A stretch of 64,000 bases of DNA from Flavihumibacter profundi (GCF_020076305.1 NZ_JAIQXE010000003.1:124001-188000), one strand, 5' to 3'. Counted from the first letter of the stretch, positions 33,863 through 43,184 are shown. Notes: generated by a model not told the origin, from the sequence alone. Made by a program: numbers and translations.

Positions 33863-34207
33863 CTATAGGTTTCCCCCCAATTTCTCATTATCCCTGTGCC
33901 TGCTGGCATCACGGGCATTTTTTTTGTCAAAATTCTTTATGAGAGCCGCAGTCAGGTCCACCCCTGTTTGGTTGGCCAGGCAAATCAGCACCCAAAGCAC
34001 ATCGGCCATTTCATCTGCCAGTTCCCTTCCCCGATCACTTTCCTTGAAGGACTGTTCTCCATATTGGCGAACCATGAGCCGCGATAATTCGCCCACTTCC
34101 TCCATTAATATACCCAGATTGGTAAGTTCTTTAAAATACCGGACTCCTACCGTTTTGATCCATTGATCAACCTGCTCCTGGGCTTCCCTTAATGTTATGT
34201 CTGGCAT
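33863..34207 (-). CDS. MazG-like nucleotide pyrophosphohydrolase
   Basis: A 114-aa all-alpha NTP pyrophosphatase. The divalent-metal motif ExxE is in 'LMEEVGELSR', and the partner motif ExxD in 'ELADEMADVLW', as in single-domain MazG and dCTPase-like proteins. Such enzymes clear non-canonical or excess nucleotides; the exact substrate is not predictable. It follows dtd by 5 bp, so both are likely co-transcribed as a small quality-control unit. Confidence 0.85.
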   Translation of the reverse strand: MPDITLREAQEQVDQWIKTVGVRYFKELTNLGILMEEVGELSRLMVRQYGEQSFKESDRGRELADEMADVLWVLICLANQTGVDLTAALIKNFDKKNARDASRHRDNEKLGGNL

Positions 34208-34212
34208 ATTGG

Positions 34213-34665
34213 TTATTCCTTGTTTTTCGAATCCATAATCAGGGTAACCGGACCATCATTGACCAGCGCGACCTGCATATCTGCCCCAAAAACACCAGTT
34301 CCAATAGGTTTACCGAGGTCATCCTTAAGTTGGAGGATCAGTTTTTCGTAAAGCGGAATGGCAACAGGCGGCTTACTGGCTTTTATGTAAGAAGGCCGGT
34401 TCCCTTTACGGGTACTGGCCTGCAATGTAAACTGGCTAACCAGCAAAATATCCCCTCCTATTTCCTTCACAGAACAATTCATAACTCCCTGGTCGTCATT
34501 AAAAACCCTCAACTGAACCAATTTGTTGCTTATCCATTTTATATCGTCCTCGCTATCCGCATCTTCAATACCCACTAAAACCAAAAGGCCCGGGCCAATG
34601 GCGGCCTTAACTTTCCCTTCAATGCTTACGGAAGCCGATTTCACGCGTTGTATAACCACTCTCAT
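34213..34665 (-). CDS. dtd: D-aminoacyl-tRNA deacylase
   Basis: Removes D-amino acids (and glycine from tRNA-Ala) from mis-charged tRNAs. At 150 aa it has standard Dtd length. The family's two cross-subunit motifs are present: '(S)QFTL' in 'LLVSQFTLQA', and 'NxGP' as 'NDGPVT' near the C-terminus, after 'TGVFGADMQV'. It is upstream of the MazG-like gene. Confidence 0.95.
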   Translation of the reverse strand: MRVVIQRVKSASVSIEGKVKAAIGPGLLVLVGIEDADSEDDIKWISNKLVQLRVFNDDQGVMNCSVKEIGGDILLVSQFTLQASTRKGNRPSYIKASKPPVAIPLYEKLILQLKDDLGKPIGTGVFGADMQVALVNDGPVTLIMDSKNKE

Positions 34666-34742
34666 TTTTTGTGTAACTTACAGTTCTATTTGCCGAAAAT
34701 AGCTATTCTGCCATAGATCTGCTTACCGAAATCTCCGTGAAA

Positions 34743-35507
34743 ATGAAAAAGACGTATATCCTTTTAATGGTCGGTCTGGGCTTTTTTTCAGCCTGTCAAA
34801 AAGAAGCAAGTGTAGAATCACCACCAACAGCACACCTGGAAGTACGCATCCACCCGGAAATCAATGGAGAACCGCTGCAGTTAAACGTTCCTTATACAAA
34901 TGGGTTTGGGGAATCCTTTACAGTAACAACCATTAAATTTTATACCGGGCAGTTCAGCCTTGGTGACCAGCTTTCCGGGTCGTCCGAATTATCTGCCGGC
35001 GAGCCATATTTCCTCTCCGATTTGTCTACCCCGTCAACATTAAGTTTTTCTACACCAATTAAACCCGGTACTTATAACCAGCTCAGCTTCCTCATCGGCG
35101 TTGACAGCGCACGCAATGTCAGTGGAGTGCAATCAGGTGCGCTGGATCCTGCCAATGGCATGTTCTGGACCTGGAATAGCGGCTATATCTATTTGAAAAT
35201 GGAAGGGAATTCGCCAGTTTCAAATCAGCCAAACGGAAAATTTGAATACCATATAGGAGGCTTTCAAAGTCCCAACAGTTCCATCAGATTATTTATTGCC
35301 AACCTCTCTGCGCCTGACCAATGGGAGTTGGCAAAAGGAAAAACCATCAGCTTCGATATCGTTTATTCCCTGGACAATTTCTTTAATAGTTCATTTCCTT
35401 TGCGAATCAGTGAAACACCGGTTTGTACAACACCGGGAGAACTCTCTTCTGCAATTGCCAATAATATCGCAGCTGCCTTCCAGGTGACCAATTTCGAAAT
35501 CAAATAA
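34743..35507 (+). CDS. MbnP-type copper-binding lipoprotein
   Basis: A 254-aa exported lipoprotein (lipobox 'FFSAC', lipid Cys 18) of the MbnP/AZL_007920-type metalloprotein family. The family hallmarks are visible: 'LPL..NV.Y.N..GE.F.V...KFY' near residues 45-67, and the 'GMFWTWNSGY' segment (129-138) with W132 and W134. In studied MbnP proteins a tryptophan is oxidised to kynurenine by the partner di-haem enzyme and helps bind Cu(I). The stop codon overlaps the next gene by one base. The start is ATG 34743; an in-frame GTG at 34737 is less likely. Confidence 0.8.
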   Translation: MKKTYILLMVGLGFFSACQKEASVESPPTAHLEVRIHPEINGEPLQLNVPYTNGFGESFTVTTIKFYTGQFSLGDQLSGSSELSAGEPYFLSDLSTPSTLSFSTPIKPGTYNQLSFLIGVDSARNVSGVQSGALDPANGMFWTWNSGYIYLKMEGNSPVSNQPNGKFEYHIGGFQSPNSSIRLFIANLSAPDQWELAKGKTISFDIVYSLDNFFNSSFPLRISETPVCTTPGELSSAIANNIAAAFQVTNFEIK

Positions 35508-36511
35508 TGAGGGTAAGAACAATTATAGTAAGTCTGGTTTGGGGGATTTTATCCGGTAGTTTTTTGCTTAGCTGTAAAAAAACAGATACGGTTGGAAAGT
35601 CTCCGGTCCCACTGTCATTTCCGAAACCTGCAGGATGGCCGGATACCAAATATGATTTTTCACAGAACCCGCTTACCAGGGAAGGTTTTGAACTGGGCAG
35701 GAAATTGTTTTTTGATGGAAGATTGTCGAAGGATGGCAATTTCCCGTGCGCCAGTTGCCACCAGCCATTTGCTGCATTTTCAACCTATGAACATGACCTG
35801 AGCCATGGATTTAACAACCAGTTTACTACAAGGAATGCAACAGCATTATTTAACCTTGCCTGGCAAACCGAAATGCACCATGATGGCGGAATTGCTAACC
35901 TGGACCTTCAACCGCTGGCACCAATAACTGCACCAAATGAAATGGCAGAAACAATTCCCTCGGTCCTGGAAAAACTATCCGCAGACCCGGACTATGTACA
36001 ACAATTCAAAGTTGTTTTTGGAAGCCCGGAAATTACTACAGCAAGAATGACAAAAGCACTTTCCCAGTATATGCTGATGCTGGTATCCGCCTCTTCAAAA
36101 TACGATCGCGTAAAAGCCGGAAAGGACGTATTTACAGAAAATGAAGCAGCCGGTTATGCAATTTTCCTTAAAAAGAATTGTAATTCCTGCCATGCAGAAC
36201 CTCTCTTTACGGATCTCAGTTACCGTGATGATGGGTTACCATTAAATAGTTCACTGAATGATGTTGGGCGCATGCGCATCACCGGTAAAAAAGAAGATTC
36301 TTTAAAATTCAGGGTTCCGAGTTTGCGGAACATTCTGTTAACCAAGCCATATATGCACGATGGCAGGATGGTGAGCCTTGATGCAGTATATGACCATTAT
36401 TCAAAAAAAAATCCCCTTTCGTCTGTTGAAAGAGGACTACTAACGGAATTTTTCAGGTCACTTACAGATTCTTCCCTTGTTGAAAATCCTGCACTTGCTG
36501 ATCCCAACTGA
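35507..36511 (+). CDS. Di-haem cytochrome c peroxidase-like protein (MbnH type)
   Basis: A 334-aa exported di-haem c protein of the MauG/cytochrome c peroxidase superfamily. Haem-binding motifs are 'CASCH' (81-85) and 'CNSCH' (225-229). A lipobox ('FLLSC') implies a lipoprotein. Family motifs include 'RNATALFNLAW' (near 109-119), 'HHDGGIANLDLQ', 'FRVPSLRNI' and 'PYMHDGRM'. Translationally coupled to MbnP (1-base overlap), which marks it as the enzyme that would modify MbnP with tryptophan-derived kynurenine. A normal peroxide-detoxifying role cannot be excluded. Confidence 0.82.
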   Translation: MRVRTIIVSLVWGILSGSFLLSCKKTDTVGKSPVPLSFPKPAGWPDTKYDFSQNPLTREGFELGRKLFFDGRLSKDGNFPCASCHQPFAAFSTYEHDLSHGFNNQFTTRNATALFNLAWQTEMHHDGGIANLDLQPLAPITAPNEMAETIPSVLEKLSADPDYVQQFKVVFGSPEITTARMTKALSQYMLMLVSASSKYDRVKAGKDVFTENEAAGYAIFLKKNCNSCHAEPLFTDLSYRDDGLPLNSSLNDVGRMRITGKKEDSLKFRVPSLRNILLTKPYMHDGRMVSLDAVYDHYSKKNPLSSVERGLLTEFFRSLTDSSLVENPALADPN

Positions 36512-36599
36512 TTTCAGGGGTAAGAGAGTCGGATCATTAGGTTTAATGGTGTAGGTATTGTGCATCCCCGCACAAATATGACATAAAACCCAATTTAGT

Positions 36600-36640
36600 T
36601 TACCCGTATTTTAACGGGTAATGACCCGTTTTTTTACGGG
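36600..36640. terminator. Tandem ACCCG/CGGGT hairpins between converging genes
   Basis: First hairpin: TTACCCGT (36600-36607) with ACGGGTAA (36614-36621), loop ATTTTA. Second: CCCGT (36625-36629) with ACGGG (36636-36640) around a T-rich loop. They lie between the MbnH-type gene and the converging coiled-coil gene and could terminate both. Confidence 0.5.
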
Positions 36641-36684
36641 AATTAGCCATAGTATAAAGACAAACATTACCGGCAACAGGCATT

Positions 36685-37332
36685 TTATTGCCTGCGGCGT
36701 TTTTTTGTAGCTTCAAGGGCCAGTCTTTGCTTTTCTATTTCAGCCTGCTGTTGCTGCAATGCAGTTGAGTTCTCGAGGATTTTCTGGTCCAATTGGAGTT
36801 TCCGGTTATTCAGATCCGTACTGTCTGACAACAGTGTTGTTTGTTTTTTCTCCAGTTTTTTGATAATATCCTCCTGGGCAGCAATTTCAAGCCCAAGATT
36901 AAAGTCTTCAAGGTAAGGTGTGAAATCATTCAGGAATTCCTTGCCATCATTAACCGAACTTTTATCAGCAGCTCCGCCAGAAGATAAAACTTCATTTGGT
37001 TTGGCCAACACAATATAGACTACAGACGACTCTTTTTCACGACGGCTTTTACGCTCTGATTTTACATATACATCGTAGGGCGTTTTTGACCTGCCTACCC
37101 CTACAGACCTGAACACCTGGTAATCTTTTGCTTTGGATGCTTTATAACCTTTTTCCGCGAAATGATTGACAATGGCATCATCCACAGTTGAGGTTGGATA
37201 AGGAAGCTCCAAAACTGCAGCGGGTACTTTCTTTCCCTGAAACTCGGCCATCCCTTCAACAGCTTTAGGCTGCGCCAAAGCTGCAATCGAAAAACCAACT
37301 ACAAATAATAATCCTAAAAATCCTTTCTTCAT
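36685..37332 (-). CDS. Secreted coiled-coil protein of unknown function
   Basis: A 215-aa exported protein. The signal peptide ends 'AALAQP'. The folded part (about 25-150) is mixed alpha/beta with 'YDVYVKSERKSRREKESSVVYIVLAKP'-like strands, and the C-terminal ~60 residues form a heptad-rich coiled coil ('IIKKLEKKQTTLL' ... 'QQQQAEIEKQRLALE') ending in a basic tail (KKRRRQ). No catalytic motif is recognised. A near-consensus core TATCTTTC lies 19 nt upstream. Divergent from the flippase gene. Confidence 0.7.
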   Translation of the reverse strand: MKKGFLGLLFVVGFSIAALAQPKAVEGMAEFQGKKVPAAVLELPYPTSTVDDAIVNHFAEKGYKASKAKDYQVFRSVGVGRSKTPYDVYVKSERKSRREKESSVVYIVLAKPNEVLSSGGAADKSSVNDGKEFLNDFTPYLEDFNLGLEIAAQEDIIKKLEKKQTTLLSDSTDLNNRKLQLDQKILENSTALQQQQAEIEKQRLALEATKKRRRQ

Positions 37333-37390
37333 ATTCGTGTAATTTGTCCGCGAAAGATACTATTTTCAAAAAGTACCCGCGAAATCCGAT

Positions 37391-37398
37391 TAAATTTG
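37391..37398 (+). promoter_or_regulatory. -7 promoter core TAAATTTG for the flippase gene
   Basis: An exact TAnnTTTG match, 20 nt before a TTG codon at 37419. Transcription from it would exclude an in-frame TTG at 37344 as the start. No ideal -33 TTG. Confidence 0.5.
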
Positions 37399-37418
37399 CC
37401 CAAATACCTCTATTTACC

Positions 37419-38936
37419 TTGAGCGATATAAAAAAACTGGCAGGACAGACTTTATGGTATGGCGTACCCACAATAATATCCAGGTTTTTGGGCTACCTGA
37501 TGAATATGGCCCTGCCTTTTTTATTTACCCAACCTGCCAAAACTGCCGATATCACCCAGGTATATGCGATGATTCCCTTCCTGAATGTTTTGTTTACATA
37601 CGGCATGGAAACTGCATATTTTAAGTTTTCGCAAGACAAGGAAAAAAAGCACCTGTATAATACCCTCAGCGTTTCACTATTCATAACCAGCCTTGTTTTT
37701 ACAGGGGTGCTGTTTCTTTGCCGTAAAAGCCTTGCTTCTGCAGCGGGATTAACCGAACACCCCGAATATCTCAGCTGGATGTGTGGAATCCTGTTCTTCG
37801 ACACTTTATCTACGCTCCCTTTTGCCCGGCTGAGACAGGAAAACAGGCCCCGGCGCTATGCTTTTGTCCGCGTAGCCGGCATTGTAATTAACCTTTGTAT
37901 TGTTTTTTTCTTCCTGGGATTTTTACCGGGTTATGCATCAAGGCATCCCGATAGCTTCCTGAACCTGGTGTATAAAATGGATATCGGCATTGGTTATTAC
38001 CTGATTGGCAACTTACTGGGTAGTATTACTACATTGTCTTTACTATTACCGGAAATCAAAAGTTTGCAATGGGAATTTGACAAAGTGCTGTGGAAGGAAG
38101 TGATGGTATATAGTTACCCGTTAATAATTGTTGGACTAGGCGGCATGACCAATGATATGCTTAGCCGGCTGATTTACCAGCATGTAGTCGACCTTCCTGT
38201 TCAGCAAGCAAAGCACGAACTGGGAATTTTTGCAAATGTGTACCGTTTGTCTGTCCTGATTACCATTATGATCCAGGCATTTCGTATGGCTGCCGAACCC
38301 TTCTTCTTTAACCAGTCAAAACTGGAAGGGGCGCAACGATCCTACGCCCGGGTTATGAAGTTTTTTGTGATCGCATGTTGTTTCATGTTCCTGCTTATTG
38401 GCCTTTACCTCGATGTTTTAAAATGGATAATAACCCTTAAATCTTCCGCATGGGGTGAGGGAATTTATATAGTACCTATATTGGCTATGGCCAATATTTT
38501 CCTTGGTATTTATTATAACCAAAGCGTCTGGTACAAGTTAACCGGCAAAAACATGTATGGCGCTTATATAACCCTGGCAGGCGCTATGGTTACCATTGGC
38601 CTGAATATCTTACTCATCCCGAAATGGCATTATTTAGGTGCTGCATTGGCAACTTTCGCCTGCTATCTTTTGATGATGACCAGCAGTTATTGGCTGGGGC
38701 AGAAATTCTACCCGGTTCCATATGCCCGGAAAAAGCTGCTTTCCTACCTGGCATTTGTAAGCTTAATAGTCGTAACGCACCGTATTTTAGTGCATTATTA
38801 TAGTCCGCTTTGGTTTAGTATTTTAACAGGAACCCTTTTTTTACTGGCATTTACGGCCTTTGTTGGCCGGGTAGAAAAGAAAGACCTGCAGAAAATACCT
38901 GTTATCGGCAAATGGGTCGGCGCGCTGAGCAGATAA
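37419..38936 (+). CDS. Polysaccharide flippase-like membrane protein (MOP/Wzx type)
   Basis: A ~505-aa membrane protein with 12-14 hydrophobic segments of the multidrug/oligosaccharidyl-lipid/polysaccharide exporter superfamily. It opens with the family pattern 'DIKKLAGQTLWYG', followed by 'SRFLGYLMN'; later membrane helices include 'AFVSLIVVTHRILVHYY'. It would flip lipid-linked glycans across the inner membrane. No glycosyltransferase cluster surrounds it. The start is uncertain: TTG 37419 ('LSDIKKLAGQ') fits the homologues and the promoter core; an in-frame TTG at 37344 would add 25 residues. Confidence 0.82.
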   Translation: MSDIKKLAGQTLWYGVPTIISRFLGYLMNMALPFLFTQPAKTADITQVYAMIPFLNVLFTYGMETAYFKFSQDKEKKHLYNTLSVSLFITSLVFTGVLFLCRKSLASAAGLTEHPEYLSWMCGILFFDTLSTLPFARLRQENRPRRYAFVRVAGIVINLCIVFFFLGFLPGYASRHPDSFLNLVYKMDIGIGYYLIGNLLGSITTLSLLLPEIKSLQWEFDKVLWKEVMVYSYPLIIVGLGGMTNDMLSRLIYQHVVDLPVQQAKHELGIFANVYRLSVLITIMIQAFRMAAEPFFFNQSKLEGAQRSYARVMKFFVIACCFMFLLIGLYLDVLKWIITLKSSAWGEGIYIVPILAMANIFLGIYYNQSVWYKLTGKNMYGAYITLAGAMVTIGLNILLIPKWHYLGAALATFACYLLMMTSSYWLGQKFYPVPYARKKLLSYLAFVSLIVVTHRILVHYYSPLWFSILTGTLFLLAFTAFVGRVEKKDLQKIPVIGKWVGALSR

Positions 38937-38982
38937 ATAGGTAAGAAATCTGAAGTATAAAACAAATCCGGCGTGCGGTTTC

Positions 38983-38998
38983 ATGATTCACGGTTCAC
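38983..38998. repeat. GTGAAYCGTGAAT repeat copy on the minus strand
   Basis: The complement of 38983-38998 reads GTGAACCGTGAATCAT, one mismatch from the copy at 56466. It lies at and just past the stop codon of the metallo-hydrolase gene. Confidence 0.5.
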
Positions 38999-39645
38999 CG
39001 CTCGCTGCTTACCAGAAAAGGATTATGCTTCTTTTCATAACCAATAGTAGTTGAGGCACCATGCCCGGGGTATACCCTAACGGTGTCGGGTAATGTAAAC
39101 AACCGGCTGCGGATACTTTCCAGCAGTTGGGTGTGGTTCCCGCCAGGCAGGTCAGTACGGCCAATGCTATTGCGGAACAAAACATCCCCACCAATCAGGA
39201 ATTCCTGTGTTTTACTGTAAAAGCAAACATGGCCAGGTGAGTGTCCGGGCGCTTCAATCACCAATAACTCATCTGCTCCCAATCTGATAATATCACCACC
39301 TTTTATAAAATGAAGGGGTCCATTGTAATTATTAAAAGGTAGATTCCATCGCTTTCCCGCTTCCGGCGCATAATCCAGTACTATTTTTTCGTTGGGATGC
39401 AGGTGCAGCTCCAGTTTCCAGGTTTGGTATATAAAACGATTGCCAAACACATGGTCCAGGTGGCAATGGGTATTCAGCAACAATCTGGGATGCAGGCCGT
39501 TGTCTGAAATAAATGCCTTCAGGTAAAGTTCTTCCCTTTCATCGTAACAACCGGGATCAATTATAATACAATCTCCTGTTTCGTTGAACAAAACATAGGT
39601 ATTTTCCATAATAGGACTAAACTCAAAATGCTGGACTGTTAACAT
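38995..39645 (-). CDS. Metallo-beta-lactamase fold hydrolase (glyoxalase II-like)
   Basis: A 216-aa MBL-fold enzyme. The metal motif HxHxDH is complete as 'NTHCHLDHVFG', with further ligands in 'APGHSPGHVCFY', 'IGGDVLF' and the C-terminal 'YPGHGASTTIGYE'. This fits the YcbL/GloB-like class that hydrolyses thioesters such as S-lactoylglutathione or bacillithiol equivalents, but the substrate is unknown. It starts with ATG at 39645. Confidence 0.88.
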   Translation of the reverse strand: MLTVQHFEFSPIMENTYVLFNETGDCIIIDPGCYDEREELYLKAFISDNGLHPRLLLNTHCHLDHVFGNRFIYQTWKLELHLHPNEKIVLDYAPEAGKRWNLPFNNYNGPLHFIKGGDIIRLGADELLVIEAPGHSPGHVCFYSKTQEFLIGGDVLFRNSIGRTDLPGGNHTQLLESIRSRLFTLPDTVRVYPGHGASTTIGYEKKHNPFLVSSER

Positions 39646-39716
39646 AGCTGTATTATTTAACGGTGGATTTCCGGGGTAAGCTTGAAAAACATAATTTTAG
39701 ACCATAATCATTGGGT

Positions 39717-42700
39717 ATGCAATTTCCGAAGAATCATTCGTTTTTGAGTGTTTGTTATACGCTTGCTCTGATTTTTATCCTGACCCTGTTGAACGGCCTG
39801 AACCTGGTTAATGCCCAGGTAAACACAGTTGAGTTTGGAAAAAACAGGGTCCAGTACAAAAAATTTAAATGGCAATATTACCAAACTGCTAATTTCAATA
39901 CATATTATAGCCAGAAAGGCGAACCTTTAGCCCAGAAAGTCGCCCAAATCGCAGAAGCTGAACTTCCCGAACTGGAGACCTTTATGGAATATGGCTTGCA
40001 GCGAAGGGCAAATGTTATAGTTTACAACTCCTTCAACGACCTCCAGCAAACGAATATAGGACTAACCACAGACTGGCAAACAAGCGGTGGCAATACCAAG
40101 CTTGTCAACAATAAAATGGTCGTGTATTATAACAGCGATCAGCATAACATGAAGATGCAGGTGCGGCAAGGCATTGCCAAAGTATTACTGGACAATATCC
40201 TGTTTGGAGATAACCTGGGGGAGTTTGCGGCTAACCAGGCACTACTGGATCTACCCAAATGGCTGACTGATGGCTTTGTATCTTATGCAGCTGAAAACTG
40301 GAGTACCGCCCTTGATGACCAATTAAAATCGGCTATGCTTGCTGGTAAATACAAGAATTTCTACCAGTTTGCATATGATCAGCCGGGGTTAGCCGGACAT
40401 TCATTTTGGCGATATATCGAGGAAACCTACAGGAAAGATAATACCAAATACTTCCTTTACCTGGCCAGGCTTTACCGTAACCTTAATGGCGCATCCAACC
40501 GGATATGCAAGAAAGATTTTAAAGCTGTACTGGCCGACTTTATGACTTATTCCGAAGACAAATATTACAAAGACATCAAGGGCAGGCGGAATAATCCGAA
40601 AGGCTCCATGTCGGTAGTGGAAGACATCACCAGGAATAAAGACTTTTACAACTTCACCCCAAACCCCCTCCCCAGAAGCCAGGCGTATGCCGTTGTAGAA
40701 TATAAGAAAGGATTACAGAAGGTAGTGTATCATGAAGATTATTCCACCAGTAAAACTTTGCTGAAAAACGGCATTCGAAATATCGAAGCAAAGCAAGACC
40801 CCCACTATCCCTTGCTGGCCTGGAATGGTAAGGGTAATAAATTGCTGGTAGTGTATAATAGTGAAGGAAAGATCCGGATGTTTACCTACGATATATTTTC
40901 CAGGATAAAATCAAATAAACTGGCACTTGACCAATTTGAGCAAATCCAGGATGTCAAATTCATGCTGGATGACAACACCTTGCTGTTAAGCGCTGTAAAA
41001 AACGGTCAGTCAGATATCTTTACCTTTAAAATTGACCGGGAAAAAGAAACGCAAATTACCAATGATGTTTATGACGACCTGGATCCATCTTTTGTGACCT
41101 TCCCAAATAAATCAGGCATACTCTATTCCTCTAACAGGCCTTCTGCCAATGCAATTTCAGCAGATACCATTTTGCCATCAAGCTACAGGTATAACATTTT
41201 CCTCATTGACAATTTTAATAAAAGTGAATTCAAGCAAATTTCACAATTAAGCAAATTAAAATACGGCAATGCCAGGTACCCAACCCAATACAATACCTCG
41301 CATTTCACTTTCGTCGGTGATGAAAATGGTATCGCAAACCGTTTTGCCGGTTTTTTCTCTACGCAAAAAGCTGGCGTTGATACTATTTACCAGATCGGTG
41401 ATGATATCTTAAGGAATCCTGCATATAAAGAGATTGATTCCTTGTTGAAGTTCTACGATAAATCAGAACCAGACAGCATTTTCACCTTTGCGATTACCAA
41501 CGACTCATCATATGTGTTCCCTATTACCAATTACCAAAGCGGACTGATAGAAACAAAATCGAGTGATGACCGCGACCAGGTAAGTGAAGTTCGGCGGGAA
41601 GGCGACCTGAAGTTCTTATATAAATTAAAAGTTGATGAGAACGCACTGAAAAAAAGGAATATCAACCCAAGGCCAACAGATTTTCGCAAAAGAACTATTG
41701 ACCAGCTCAGGGTTTCTCAAAAGGAAGCACAACAATTGCAAAAAGCTGCAGGCGTAGATTCTACAAAAAAGGACCAACCAGAGTTTGAGTCTGAATTTAA
41801 TAATGAAAAGGCTGATTCTGCTATCATGGACATGATTGCAAAAGGTCGAAAAGATGAACAGAATCCATCAGTGCTGAATAAAGCCGGACGATTTGACTAT
41901 AAGTTGAAATTTTCGGCAGACCAGGTAACCGGTTCACTATTTAATAATGATGTGCTTGTTACCAGGTACGAACCCTATACAGGGTCATTACCTGTAACAA
42001 ATAGTTCCAATAACGGTTTCAACGGCATGTTTAAGGTGACCGTTTTTGATTTACTGGAAGATATTCGTTTCACCGGAATGGTTAGAATGCCATTGATAAA
42101 TACAGCAGGACAGGGCATTCCGATAAACGTTGGCTCACCAAATATTTACATTCCCGGATCCCAATCCCTTCTCAATTCCGGGTCTGAATATATGGCCAGG
42201 TTTGATTACCTGAAAAAAAGGTTGGACTATACCGTTTTATATTACCGCCGAACTGATGTTGGTTCTACAATTTCCGATGGCCAGTATGCTCCGGCAAAAC
42301 TATTCACCAACTTATTCCAGTTTGGTGTAAAATACCCTTTGGATAAAGTTCGCAGCGTGCGTGTAAATGTCGGGATCAGAACAGATAAAATGGTAACAAA
42401 AGCTACCGCATATCCCTCAAGTTCTTTAACTGCACCCGATCAGAAAAAAGACTTTAGTTTGCTTAGGGTTGAATATGTTTATGATAACGCAATTGAAAAG
42501 GCAACAAATATCTGGAATGGGCTACGCTATAAACTTTACGTAGATTATAATTCCCAAATCAGCGAGGTAAAGGCAGCATCAGGAAAAAACAGTTTCAACT
42601 TTGGATGGGATGGCCGCTACTACTACCCTATTTACCAGAATTTCATTTGGGCCGGAAGGTTTGCAGCAGACTTCTCCTGGGGTGACCAGAAAATATTGTA

Positions 42701-43184
42701 TTACCTGGGCGGTCAGGACGGCGAGTTATTCCCAAAAGCGAATACTGAAGTAAAACCCCAGGATCCCGCCTATGCTTTCCAGGCATTGGCTTTGAATCTT
42801 CGAGGCTACCACCAGAACATTACCAACGGAAATAATAATATGGTCATTAACAGCGAATTCCGGTTCCCGGTATTTACTACTTTGATGAAAAGACCCATTA
42901 ATAATGCATTTGCCCGCAACTTTCAATTGTTACAATTTGTTGATCTTGGGACAGCCTGGAACGGTACTTATAATGCTATTCAGCGCCCTACCAAAGTTTA
43001 CCAGAATGGTGATGTATTTGTAAAAATCAAAGCCGGTGGGGTTGGTCCATTCGTAGGCGGTTATGGCTTTGGAGCAAGAAGTACCCTGTTGGGTTATTTC
43101 ATGCGGCTTGATACAGGCTGGGAAATGAATGGCTTTTTCAAGGGATCACCGATATGGCATTTTGCCCTTGGTGTGGATTTCTAA
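39717..43184 (+). CDS. Large outer-membrane protein: degenerate peptidase domain, propeller, beta-barrel
   Basis: A 1155-aa exported protein (signal peptide ending 'LVNAQ'). Residues 35-260 resemble gluzincin peptidase-MA-like domains: they end in 'DLPKWLTDGFVSYAAENW', but where HExxH would be the sequence reads 'RQGIAKVLL', so the zinc site is absent. A TolB/PD40-type propeller follows ('FDPSF...SNRPS' pattern around 'DDLDPSFVTFPNKSGILYSSNRPS'-like strands), then a beta-barrel region ending in F ('ALGVDF'), as in outer-membrane proteins. The start is ATG 39717. Function unknown; conserved in the phylum. Confidence 0.72.
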   Translation: MQFPKNHSFLSVCYTLALIFILTLLNGLNLVNAQVNTVEFGKNRVQYKKFKWQYYQTANFNTYYSQKGEPLAQKVAQIAEAELPELETFMEYGLQRRANVIVYNSFNDLQQTNIGLTTDWQTSGGNTKLVNNKMVVYYNSDQHNMKMQVRQGIAKVLLDNILFGDNLGEFAANQALLDLPKWLTDGFVSYAAENWSTALDDQLKSAMLAGKYKNFYQFAYDQPGLAGHSFWRYIEETYRKDNTKYFLYLARLYRNLNGASNRICKKDFKAVLADFMTYSEDKYYKDIKGRRNNPKGSMSVVEDITRNKDFYNFTPNPLPRSQAYAVVEYKKGLQKVVYHEDYSTSKTLLKNGIRNIEAKQDPHYPLLAWNGKGNKLLVVYNSEGKIRMFTYDIFSRIKSNKLALDQFEQIQDVKFMLDDNTLLLSAVKNGQSDIFTFKIDREKETQITNDVYDDLDPSFVTFPNKSGILYSSNRPSANAISADTILPSSYRYNIFLIDNFNKSEFKQISQLSKLKYGNARYPTQYNTSHFTFVGDENGIANRFAGFFSTQKAGVDTIYQIGDDILRNPAYKEIDSLLKFYDKSEPDSIFTFAITNDSSYVFPITNYQSGLIETKSSDDRDQVSEVRREGDLKFLYKLKVDENALKKRNINPRPTDFRKRTIDQLRVSQKEAQQLQKAAGVDSTKKDQPEFESEFNNEKADSAIMDMIAKGRKDEQNPSVLNKAGRFDYKLKFSADQVTGSLFNNDVLVTRYEPYTGSLPVTNSSNNGFNGMFKVTVFDLLEDIRFTGMVRMPLINTAGQGIPINVGSPNIYIPGSQSLLNSGSEYMARFDYLKKRLDYTVLYYRRTDVGSTISDGQYAPAKLFTNLFQFGVKYPLDKVRSVRVNVGIRTDKMVTKATAYPSSSLTAPDQKKDFSLLRVEYVYDNAIEKATNIWNGLRYKLYVDYNSQISEVKAASGKNSFNFGWDGRYYYPIYQNFIWAGRFAADFSWGDQKILYYLGGQDGELFPKANTEVKPQDPAYAFQALALNLRGYHQNITNGNNNMVINSEFRFPVFTTLMKRPINNAFARNFQLLQFVDLGTAWNGTYNAIQRPTKVYQNGDVFVKIKAGGVGPFVGGYGFGARSTLLGYFMRLDTGWEMNGFFKGSPIWHFALGVDF

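Noticed and set aside
34743-36511. Methanobactin biosynthesis cluster.
   Set aside because: No precursor peptide or MbnB/MbnC genes are seen; only the MbnP/MbnH-type pair is present.
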